Positions 40,238 to 47,363 of a stretch of DNA of 47,363 nt are shown in pieces. The notes beneath the pieces were generated by a model. That model did not search any database. It saw only the letters and a program-made list of their open reading frames with translations, and had not been told where the DNA came from. The translations under genes were made by a program, and so were the position numbers. The DNA comes from JAGXOF01 sp046545575 (GTDB taxonomy: Bacteria; Chloroflexota; Dehalococcoidia; SZUA-161; SpSt-899): assembly GCA_046545575.1 (NCBI GenBank), contig JBKGZM010000008.1:1-47363 (forward strand), written 5' to 3'. Positions within the stretch are counted from its first letter, which is position 1; the number at the start of each line of letters is the position of its first letter.

Positions 40238-42264
40238 TATTTCACCTCCATTTTGGCAGCGCATACTTTAGTTTCAGCACACTTCGCACTCGGGTCCAGG
40301 ACGGAAATAGTCAGTGCGTTGGCGCGTGAATCGGGAAAGTGGAAGGGCAAGAATAGAAGTCCCTGTGGCACAACATCGGTCACTCGTGCTTCAACCTCTA
40401 TTCGGCCTCTTCGTGTTTCCAGGGTAATCATATCCTTGTTTTTCATCCCTTCTTTAGAGGCATCTGCGGGATTAATCTCCACGAACCCCTGAGGGACCTC
40501 ATTGAGCAGCTTTGGCGTCCTTCTGCTCATTGCTCCAGTATGGTAGTGGAAGATGCTGCGGCCCGTGGTTAAAATGTATGGATAGTCTTTATCCGTTGGT
40601 TCTGCCGGGGGCTTGAACTCTACTGCCTGGAAATGCCCCAAACCATCGGGAGTATTGAACTTTTCCCCGAACATGGTAGGCGTTCCCGGGTGATCCTCGG
40701 AAGGACATGGCCAATGAATGCCTCCTATTGTGTTTCTCAGCCGGTCGTAATTTATTCCCTTGTATTGTGGAACACAGGTCCTTATCTCTTCAAATATCTG
40801 TTCAGGGGATTCGAAGTTAAAGTTATCCTTGTATCCCATTTTCTCAGCGAGCTGGCACACGATCCACCAGTCGGGTTTGGCTTCACCTGGGGCATCAATT
40901 ACTTTTTCTATCTTCTGCACGCGCCTGTCTATCCACGTGTGTGTAGCCTCTCTCTCCACCCATGTCGCTGCTGGCAGCACGACGTCGGCTAGCTGGGCTA
41001 TCTCGGTGAGGAAGATATCCTGAACTACCAGGAATTGAGAGTTTTCCAGTGCCTTTTTAACGTTATTGACATCGGGGACCGCCATCATGGGGTCTCCCCC
41101 AGCGACGTAGAGGTAAGGGCACTTATACAGCATGTCGATGTAGGTGATACCGGGATTGGTGGGCAGTCCGCTGACCCCCCAGGCTTCCTCAAAGAACTTC
41201 GCCGAGTCCTCGCTAACGCGCTTGAATCCGGGATAGAACACGCACAGGCACCCCATATCGCCGCTGCCTTCACCGTTTATCTGTCCCCTCATCGAGTTTA
41301 CGCCTGTTCCTGGTTTTCCAACGTGCCCGCAGAGGAGGACCAGGTTAGCGTGGTTTCTCACGTTATCGGTTCCCACATAATGCTGGGACATCCCCTGGTC
41401 ATACAGGATGCATGCTCTCTCTGCTTTGGCATAGGTAATTGCTGCTTCCCGTATTGTTTCCAGTGGAACGCCTGTGGTCTCGACTGCTTCGTTCAGGTCC
41501 ATCTGTGAAAGGAAATCACGGAGCTGGTCGAAGTCAGCGGTTCTTGAGGAGATAAAATCCTTGTTCTCCAGTCCTTCGTCGATGATGATCTTCATCATGG
41601 CGTTGATGAGTGCAGCATCTGTTCCCGATTTTAGCGGCAGGTGAATGTCCGCTATGTGCCTGGCGGTAGCGGTAGTTCTGGGGTCGGTATAGATAACCTT
41701 TGCTCCCTTTTTCTTCGCCCGCTGTACTCTCCTGGCTATAAGGGGAAAGGTCTCCTGCAGATTAACACCGGCGAGGAATATACAATCAGCAAGTTCGATT
41801 TCGGGCTGAGATGTTTGCATCGCGCCTGACCCCATGGCCGGGATCAGGGCAGCCGCGGCAGGGGAATGGCACAGCCGACCGCAGTATTCCACGTTATTGG
41901 TGCCCATAATTGTTCGGGAAAACTTCTGCATCACATAAGCGTCCTCGTTACTGTTCCGGCACGAGGCAATAAAGCCAAATTCCTCGGGTTTTGCCTCTTT
42001 CAATTTGGACGCTATAAGATCGAATGCTTCATCCCAGGATGCCTCCTGCAAGGTACCATCTTTTTTGATTAATGGCGTCTTAAGTCTGTCTTCACTGTAC
42101 AGGAACTGGTAGGCATTCTTTCCCTTCGGACAATTTGTACCTTCGTTTATAGGGTGCTCTTTCCATGGTTGCTGTCCGATTATCGTGCCATCTTTTATCA
42201 CCAAGTTGAGGCCACAGCCACAACTGCAGTACGGACAGATCGTAGGAACATACTCAATGCTCAT
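40237..42264 (-). CDS. fdhA: Formate dehydrogenase catalytic subunit, Cys type
   Basis: A 675-residue molybdopterin oxidoreductase. The N-terminal 4Fe-4S site is C10-x2-C13-x3-C17 and C45 (PYCSCGCGL...CPKGKN). The Mo/W ligand is Cys132 in EYCGRLCHSPAAA, with the His133 that follows, where some relatives have Sec. FxLxGVNxxETFP, ARRVQRAKKKGAKVIYTDPR and GQINGEGSGDMGCL are usual pterin contacts. No twin-arginine leader is present, so it is cytoplasmic. It oxidises formate or reduces CO2, passing electrons to FdhB and MvhD. It overlaps mvhD by 11 bases. Confidence 0.94.
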   Translation of the reverse strand: MSIEYVPTICPYCSCGCGLNLVIKDGTIIGQQPWKEHPINEGTNCPKGKNAYQFLYSEDRLKTPLIKKDGTLQEASWDEAFDLIASKLKEAKPEEFGFIASCRNSNEDAYVMQKFSRTIMGTNNVEYCGRLCHSPAAAALIPAMGSGAMQTSQPEIELADCIFLAGVNLQETFPLIARRVQRAKKKGAKVIYTDPRTTATARHIADIHLPLKSGTDAALINAMMKIIIDEGLENKDFISSRTADFDQLRDFLSQMDLNEAVETTGVPLETIREAAITYAKAERACILYDQGMSQHYVGTDNVRNHANLVLLCGHVGKPGTGVNSMRGQINGEGSGDMGCLCVFYPGFKRVSEDSAKFFEEAWGVSGLPTNPGITYIDMLYKCPYLYVAGGDPMMAVPDVNNVKKALENSQFLVVQDIFLTEIAQLADVVLPAATWVEREATHTWIDRRVQKIEKVIDAPGEAKPDWWIVCQLAEKMGYKDNFNFESPEQIFEEIRTCVPQYKGINYDRLRNTIGGIHWPCPSEDHPGTPTMFGEKFNTPDGLGHFQAVEFKPPAEPTDKDYPYILTTGRSIFHYHTGAMSRRTPKLLNEVPQGFVEINPADASKEGMKNKDMITLETRRGRIEVEARVTDVVPQGLLFLPFHFPDSRANALTISVLDPSAKCAETKVCAAKMEVK

Positions 42265-42679
42265 TATTCCTCCTGTTAAATGGACTTGGACCAAGTTGTT
42301 TTAGTTGCTCTGTGAAGTCCTTTACCGTCTCAGCGACCTTGGGGCCTTCAGAGGCTGCGATCCATTCTAGCCTGAGGCGATCCTGATCGATTCCCACGGC
42401 CTCAAGGAATGGTCTAATGCCTGTTACCCTTCTCCGAGCGCTTAGATTGCCCTTCAAGTAGTGGCAATCTCCGGGGTGGCAGCCGCAAACCAAAACCCCA
42501 TCAGCACCAGCAGAGAAAGCTTTCAGTATAAGCCTTTCATCCACTCTCCCGGAACACATCACCCGAATGATCCTCACATTTGGCGGGTATTTGGCCCGCG
42601 AGATACCGGCAAGATCAGCAGCCGCATAGGAACACCAATTACAAAAAAAGGCGGCTATCTTCGGCTCAAATCCGTTCAT
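42254..42679 (-). CDS. mvhD: MvhD/FlpD-type hydrogenase iron-sulfur subunit (delta)
   Basis: A 141-residue protein starting MNGFEPKIAAFFCNWCSYAAADLAG. The FFCNWCSY, VMCSGRVD and GVLVCGCHPGDCHY motifs carry the 2Fe-2S cysteines typical of MvhD/FlpD, which link hydrogenase or formate dehydrogenase to heterodisulfide-reductase-like (HdrA) complexes. Here no hdrABC genes are nearby, so the partner may lie elsewhere. AAAAAGGAGGGGCG precedes the ATG. First gene of the mvhD-fdhA-fdhB operon, and its promoter holds a CsoR-type operator. Confidence 0.92.
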   Translation of the reverse strand: MNGFEPKIAAFFCNWCSYAAADLAGISRAKYPPNVRIIRVMCSGRVDERLILKAFSAGADGVLVCGCHPGDCHYLKGNLSARRRVTGIRPFLEAVGIDQDRLRLEWIAASEGPKVAETVKDFTEQLKQLGPSPFNRRNNEH

Positions 42680-42867
42680 CGCCCCTCCTTTTTAGATCAT
42701 ATCCCGGCAACAAAAAAGGATTCTCGAATTATATCTGGGATATCCCTTCCTTACCGGGCAGCTATCAAGAATCTGCCCTACATTCTCTTTACCGCCATCC
42801 TTCTCTCGTGCTACTGACATCTTTAGCTGTGGGTGGTAGAATGAAAATATCGGGTCTATTTATCGTG

Positions 42868-42897
42868 ATTATACCCTATGGGGGTATGGTATATCAA
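42868..42897 (-). promoter_or_regulatory. Promoter pointing toward mvhD-fdhAB
   Basis: On the minus strand TTGATA (42897-42892), an 18-base spacer and a perfect TATAAT (42873-42868). The spacer contains the CsoR-type operator. The leader to mvhD would be about 185 bases. Confidence 0.6.
42871..42887. promoter_or_regulatory. CsoR/CstR-type operator
   Basis: The inverted repeat ATACCC, TATGG, GGGTAT fits the A/T-flanked C-run/G-run operators of the CsoR/FrmR/CstR family. It lies 58 bases before the regulator ATG and within the spacer of the divergent mvhD promoter. Confidence 0.75.
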
Positions 42898-42944
42898 CCC
42901 CCCACATACTCCGAGATAAGCTGAATAATGTATTGAGGGGTGCT

Positions 42945-43235
42945 ATGGCTGAAGAACAGGTTTCCAAGGAAGTGCTGGTACACAGGCTGAGGAGGATTGA
43001 AGGTCAGGTGCGCGGTATCGAGAAGATGATCGAGGAGGGGCGCGATTGCGAAAGCATCGTGACTCAGCTTGCTGCGCTCCGCTCCGGTATCGAAGGGGTT
43101 GGGGCACTTTTGCTGAACAATTATATGCAACTCTGTTTCCGCAAAGCCGATGATTCAGAGTCCGTGACTGTGGATTCTCTTGCCCGTGCGGTTGCTATCT
43201 GGGGGCGCGTTCGGGTCGGGGAAAACAACCGTTAG
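42945..43235 (+). CDS. CsoR/CstR/FrmR-family repressor
   Basis: A 96-residue all-helical repressor (MAEEQVSKEVLVHRLRRIEGQVRGIEKMIEEGRDC...). The family fingerprint RLRRIEGQVRGI is clear. Copper CsoR has Cys-His-Cys with spacing 25 and 4; here C35 and C64 (29 apart) are kept but the His position is Tyr60. This is the spacing of the persulfide sensor CstR (C31/C60), so sensing of reactive sulfur or of another electrophile is more likely than copper. GAGGGGTGCT precedes the ATG. It faces away from the mvhD-fdhAB operon and shares its operator region. Confidence 0.88.
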   Translation: MAEEQVSKEVLVHRLRRIEGQVRGIEKMIEEGRDCESIVTQLAALRSGIEGVGALLLNNYMQLCFRKADDSESVTVDSLARAVAIWGRVRVGENNR

Positions 43236-43241
43236 TATCTC

Positions 43242-44153
43242 TTATACCAGGTGAATAATCGTTACCCCTGCCACGATCATGGCAATGGAGACGATTCTCA
43301 AGGCCATCGTTTCCTTTCCCATACTTTGCTCTAGCAAAAAGGTAGATGATATGCGGCTCAGGATAAACGCGTATATGAAGACGAAGACAGGCTGAGCACC
43401 GGCAATCGTTGAGACCAGCGAGACCGGTCCGTTCTGGATGGCCCAGTAAAGGAAGATCGCGGCGATAGGGACAAGTGACTCATTACATACCTGAATTGAT
43501 AACGTTGATCTCGGCCTATCTATATTGCGAAACTGGCGAATGGTAGCAGGGCGGAGAGCAAGGGCTAGAAAGATGAATGCCATTCCCAGTGCCCCGATGG
43601 CGTACATGTTCCAGAATGAAATATGCTCCAGAGCGTATTTGCTGGTCAGGTTTGCCCCCGCGAGAAACAGACTGGCTGCCAGAGGGAAGATGAGGGGTTT
43701 GCCGAGCCATGTTTTAACCAGGCTCACTCCCGGTTTAATGGAGATCAACACCGCCCCGGCAACCGTGATGAAGATGGCCGTCCACTCCAGGTGAATCAGG
43801 GCTTCCCCCAATAACGGAACTGCCAGGATAGCGACAAATACCGGGTGGGTGTTAACCACCGGCATAATCCGTGAGACCTCCTCCGTTTGCATCATGAACA
43901 GGAATAGCGCGATTCCAGCGGAACGAAGAAGGGCCGAAGCGATGGCGAACAAGATGGGAACTGTGTCGACCCCTTGAGGTATGGGAAAGCGGTAGAGAAT
44001 TATGCCGCCATATATAGCAGCGATGACAGCCGGGAGGATCAGGAATGCCCGCAGACTGGGCATCCTCTTCGTTATGAGGTGGCTGTCTACTGTGTTGACC
44101 GCTGCCAGAATGGCGGCACTGAGAATAGCGGCATTTGCCCAGTTCAGCAACAT
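43242..44153 (-). CDS. EamA/DMT-family transporter
   Basis: A 303-residue protein with about ten hydrophobic helices in two repeats, each an EamA domain (VNTHPVFVAILAVPLLGEALIHLEW and GAQPVFVFIYAFILSRISSTFLLEQSMGKE). The E of GEAL and the Pro-x-F motif at the end of helices are typical. Drug/metabolite transporters export small metabolites; the substrate is unknown. It ends 6 bases after the end of the repressor gene (convergent). Confidence 0.88.
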   Translation of the reverse strand: MLLNWANAAILSAAILAAVNTVDSHLITKRMPSLRAFLILPAVIAAIYGGIILYRFPIPQGVDTVPILFAIASALLRSAGIALFLFMMQTEEVSRIMPVVNTHPVFVAILAVPLLGEALIHLEWTAIFITVAGAVLISIKPGVSLVKTWLGKPLIFPLAASLFLAGANLTSKYALEHISFWNMYAIGALGMAFIFLALALRPATIRQFRNIDRPRSTLSIQVCNESLVPIAAIFLYWAIQNGPVSLVSTIAGAQPVFVFIYAFILSRISSTFLLEQSMGKETMALRIVSIAMIVAGVTIIHLV

Positions 44154-44160
44154 GGTTATG

Positions 44161-44626
44161 TCAACTCACACTGGTACGCTTTATTGAGCGGATGCTTAAA
44201 ACGAGCGTGATCGCCGTGAGTGAAAGGAATACATAGAAATACCATATGCCATTATAACTGCCCAAGGTGTCATATGCCCAGCCGGCCAGTGCTGGTCCCA
44301 TTATAGAGCCGAGCATGCTTACACCTACGATCAGACCGAAAATCGATCCGAAATCGGACCTTCCATAGTATTCCCTTACTATCGCTGGCCTGAGTGCATT
44401 GCTGCCACCGTAACCCATTCCCAAAAGGCATACGAAGATTGCAAGCAACCAAACCCCGGAGTCCGGGGTGTATGCGAAAAGTATGACTCCGATATGCGTC
44501 GGGGCTGCCCTCTGGTACAGGAGCCAGCACTGGAGCCAGCAAGGCAATGATAACGAATATCGAGATCAGAATCATCCCTGTCAGTGAAAGGGGATTTCTG
44601 ATTATCTGACGAAGTATTCTTCTCAT
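44161..44626 (-). pseudogene. DppC-type permease N terminus joined to an MFS transporter C terminus
   Basis: The frame starting at 44626 reads MRRILRQIIRNPLSLTGMILISIF then VIIALLAPVLAPVPEG: the first membrane helix of an OppC/DppC permease. At about 44515 the sequence switches, in another frame, to an MFS C-terminal part (THIGVILFAYTPDSGVWLLAIFVCLLGMGYGGS, then GSIMGPALAGWAYDTLGSYN) running to a stop at 44161. The DppC helices 2-6 are missing and the MFS N-terminal half is missing. This is either a deletion that joined two genes or an assembly join. dppB lies directly upstream with normal spacing. Confidence 0.8.
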
Positions 44627-44647
44627 TTGTTGTCCCTTTACTTCAGT

Positions 44648-45684
44648 TTAAATCCCAGCCCCTAGCCTTACCCTGGGGTCGATCCGCATGTATATAAGGT
44701 CAATTATGAGATTGATGAATACAAACACCACACCGTTGAACAGGGTGAATCCCAGTACCCCTGCGATGTCCAGGTTTATGGCCGATTGCCAGAACCACCA
44801 GCCGATTCCCTTGTAATTGAACACGGTCTCGGTGATCACTACCCCGTTCATCAGCAGAGCAACGATATATCCCGCAACGGTAACTACTGGTATCAGGGCG
44901 TTTGGCTGAGCGTGTTTGACCATCACATCTCTTTCGCTGAGGCCTTTTGCCTTGGCTGTTACAATGTATCGTTTGCCAAGAGCCTCAAGCATGCTCGACC
45001 TCATAATCCCCATAACGAGCGCTACTTGAACAGCACTGAGTGTGATGACGGGGAGCACCAGGTGCCGTAATGAGTCGAGCAGAACCCTGCCGTCCCAGTT
45101 CAGGATGGCATCGATGCTGTTTATGTGAGTGTAATTCGTGAATTGAGATGAGTGGACGTACAGGCTGATTTCGGAGCTGAGTCTCTCAGGGGGCAAGATT
45201 CCCTGGAAGTATCCGTAGAAGACCATGAGCAATACGAGTCCCAGCCAGAAAGTGGGGAGAGACCATCCGCTTATCGCGACAAGCCTTGAGATATGGTCGA
45301 TGGCTTTGTCTTTGTGGGCACTGGCTACCCGTCCCATGAATATCCCTATTAGTATGATGAGAGGCGCGCTGAAGAGTGCGAGTTCGATCGTAGCAGGGAG
45401 GAACTGGAGCGATGCATCTGTCACAGGCATGGATACTACCTCAGACCATCCGAGGTTCCCGTGGAGCACCTCACTCATCCAGGTGCCATTTGAATATAAA
45501 CGGGCTCGTCGAGGTTGTACTTATTGATCAGTGTGTCGATGTTTTGCAGGTCTCTGGCGCTGGTTGCATAGAGCGTTGCCCTCTGAGTGGGACTGATTAA
45601 TTGCAGCAGGCCAAAGACGAGAAGGGTAACTCCCAGCAAGACCGGGATGAGTAAGAGGAGTCGCCTGATGATGTAAGTCTTCAA
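44648..45684 (-). pseudogene. DppB-type dipeptide ABC permease with a single-base frameshift
   Basis: The N-terminal part (about 45684-45475) reads LKTYIIRRLLLLIPVLLGVTLLVFG and LINKYNLDEPVYIQ; the rest (45478-44648) reads MSEVLHGNLGWSEVVS, then PTFWLGLVLLMVFYGYFQG and TAKAKGLSERDVMVKHAQPNALIPVVTVAGY, the EAA motif of a DppB-type permease. The two frames join at 45488-45491: CAAATGGCACC would read CAATATGGCACC (Q-Y-G-T) with one T restored, so a T is missing. The likely TTG start at 45684 follows GGAG. Otherwise full length. Confidence 0.85.
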
Positions 45685-45711
45685 CTCCAACGTCTGACTC
45701 CGGAGAGATTC

Positions 45712-45742
45712 AAAAATAAGAAACCCCTCAAGGGGGCTTCTT
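45712..45742 (-). terminator. Intrinsic terminator between the binding protein and permease
   Basis: Minus strand: AAGAAGCCCC / GGGGTTTCTT stem with a CTTGA loop, followed by ATTTTTG. It lies between dppA (ends 45793) and dppB. Partial termination here, giving more binding protein than permease, is a common pattern. Confidence 0.8.
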
Positions 45743-45792
45743 AGGTGCATATAAATTGGCTAGTGGAAGATGGTTCCCATTTCACTTGCTTG

Positions 45793-47363
45793 CTAGTAAC
45801 CCTTTTGTAGAGGGTACACATACTGCGCTTGACTGAACATCGGGTTGTGGTACCATCCTTTTATCCAGCCCCGTTCATAACGCCTCAGTAAGGGCTGGTG
45901 TAAGGGTATGCTTATTACCTCTTCGTGATAAATGTCCCGCAGTGCATCATAGATTTGGGCGCGCTTTTCTTCTTCAATAGTTGAAATGCCTTGCTGAATG
46001 AGCTTGTCCACTTCAGGGTTGCTGTAGCCCTGGAACTTTGCTCCTGTCCCCTGGCTATGCATGAACGGAAACACAAAGCTGTGTGGGTCCGGGTAGTCCC
46101 CTATCCAGTTAATCATGAACATGGGCAGAGATCCCTGCACTACCTTATCGATATAAGATGAAAAATCCACTGCCTGTGCCTTTACCTCAAACTTCGGATT
46201 CATCCTTGTCAGTTTGTACCTCAACATGTCACAGGCGGTTTTGGCTGGCTCGTTACCTGTATCATAGAGCAGGGTAAGTTCCATTCCCTGTTCCCATAGC
46301 TTCCCTTCCCAGGCTTTCTTCAGGTATTCCTCTGCCTTCTCTTCATCGTAGCTATACCTGGCCTCTTCCGGATCAAAGAAAGGGATGCCTTTTATTATGG
46401 AGGAGCCTGGCTGTCTAGCCTCGTCCAGGAGGGCTTCTTCTATGTATTGGTCATAGTTGATTAGATGTGCGAGGCCCTTTCTGACGTTCTTGTCACTGAA
46501 GAAGTCGGGAGGGATGCCTTCGCCGTCCAGCTTTCCACTGCCTATGTACTGGCTCGATGGGTTGATGTAAGGTTGAACAACGCTGTCACGAGTTCCAGAC
46601 TCGGCAAATCCTTGTGAACCCTTATTCCCTCAGCGCCTTCCAGTTCGTGTATGTGGGCTCGTGGGACATATACCCCGTCCGCATCTCCGTTCTGTAGCAT
46701 GAGTTTTCTCGTTGACCATTCCTGCACTACCTTGAACATGACCGTCTTGATATCGGCCGGCTCTCTCCAGTAGTTCTCATTCTTTGTGAGTACGAGTTCA
46801 ACGCCGGGATCCCATCGCTGTAGCTTGTAGGGCCCGGTCCCGTTTGCGACGCCCTGGAGGGGAGGTTGCTCGGGATTGTTATAATCTTTCCAGTTGGCTT
46901 TCGTTCCGTCCCAGGCTCCCTGTGCTATTGCCCAGTCCTTGGGGATAATAGAGGACCATGTCCAGGCCAGGATGTGAATAAACGGAGGGCAGGGATTCTT
47001 GAGATGAAAAACTACCCAGTCGCCTTCGACCTCCACGGACTTATCTATATCCTCGAAGTCAACGGCGAGGTTTCCCTCCCTGTCCCTTGTAGAATGAACG
47101 CCGAGGAGTGGTTCCAGAAGCATCCAGACTGGTCCCCCAGCGCGGTCCTGTACCATCGCCCGCTCGAAGGAGTATTCCACATCTTGAGGGGTGCGCTACC
47201 ATCGTGGAATTTGACCCCTTCCCGTATCTTGAACCGATACTCTGTGCCGTCGGATACTATGTCCCATTCGGAGGCTAGCCGTGGCTCGAACTCCGATGTG
47301 CTCTCGCCTTTGTAACGGATCTTCCAGACAGACTTCAATTCTCTACCTTCATTAGCCCCTCGA
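45793..47363 (-). pseudogene. Peptide ABC transporter substrate-binding protein (DppA/OppA), frameshifted, partial at right edge
   Basis: Family 5 solute-binding protein. Pieces in order: from the edge LASEWDIVSDGTEYRFKIREGVKFHDGSA; then VEYSFERAMVQDRAGGPVWMLLEPLLG to NGDADGVYVPRAHIHELEGAEGIRV; then INPSSQYIGSGKLDGEG to GWYHNPMFSQAQYVYPLQKGY with the stop at 45793. The frame changes near 47191-47195 (SA to TPQDVEYSFE) and near 46567-46572 (FNL to YINPSS), each explained by one missing base. The N-terminal signal peptide lies beyond the window. With dppB it forms a peptide import operon that now looks inactivated, or the end of the contig carries indel errors. Confidence 0.85.

Noticed and set aside
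39552..40271. Plus-strand open frame of 239 codons antisense to fdhB
   Set aside because: fdhB is intact with its Fe-S motifs on the minus strand; this frame is Ser-rich with no motif.
42874..42891. Copper-responsive CsoR operator as the only explanation
   Set aside because: The divergent regulator lacks the His ligand at the copper position, so a copper role is not the leading idea, though not fully excluded.

Overview
The window looks like chromosome from an anaerobic bacterium, most likely a Chloroflexota/Dehalococcoidia-type lineage or a near relative. That placement is inference. It rests on the gene families present: a Cys-type FdhA with an FrhB-family FdhB and MvhD, a membrane pyrophosphatase, a bacterial translin homologue, a DRG-like TGS GTPase, a ThiD2-ThiE fusion, and GlnRS next to GluRS. 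Coding density is high and most genes are intact, so the broken genes at the two ends stand out.

Layout. (1) 1-2800: an ABC exporter cut by the left edge, then a scar region with an intact hicBA toxin-antitoxin pair between two different degenerate 7-bp tandem arrays, a YgiT/MqsA-like remnant and a tyrosine-recombinase remnant. (2) 2.9-6.2 kb: CIRCE-controlled groES-groEL and a full-length dnaJ. (3) 6.3-9.1 kb: rsmE, smpB, an acidic double-anchored coiled-coil protein, then tmRNA, so the trans-translation pair is almost adjacent. (4) 9.3-11.1 kb: a decayed ADP-ribosylglycohydrolase, a DRG-like GTPase and rpsT. (5) 11.3-15.5 kb: rpsL-rpsG-fusA-rpsJ-rplC, where the ribosomal run stops instead of continuing into the S10 operon. 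(6) 15.7-18.6 kb: a MacAB-like exporter. (7) 18.7-28.7 kb: housekeeping genes (a second J-protein, M20 peptidase, macro domain, pcm, rsmI, a YprB-like exonuclease, argD, hisA, hisI, yqhQ, pyrF). (8) 28.7-37.8 kb, mostly minus strand: glnS preceded by a Phd-antitoxin remnant, gltX, a DUF2283/nuclease-like pair, and a tightly coupled run thiED2 - small membrane protein - translin - hppA. (9) 37.9-43.2 kb: a nucleotide kinase with dCMP deaminase, then an mvhD-fdhA-fdhB operon facing a CsoR/CstR-family repressor. A CsoR-type operator lies inside the spacer of a promoter pointing at the formate dehydrogenase operon. (10) 43.2-47.4 kb: an EamA transporter and a peptide-ABC operon (dppA, dppB, dppC) with frameshifts and a gene-fusion scar.

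The observations most worth a second look are the CstR-like control of an Fdh-MvhD module, the translin gene embedded in the pyrophosphatase operon, the DRG-like GTPase with an altered G3 motif, the tmRNA whose inferred tag starts with His, the ribosomal operon that stops after rplC, the paired heptamer arrays around hicBA, a recurring intergenic motif close to TTACATTATGTTA, and a set of unusually long perfect intergenic hairpins. I see no CRISPR array, tRNA or rRNA gene, and no intergenic stretch above about 300 bases that lacks some feature.
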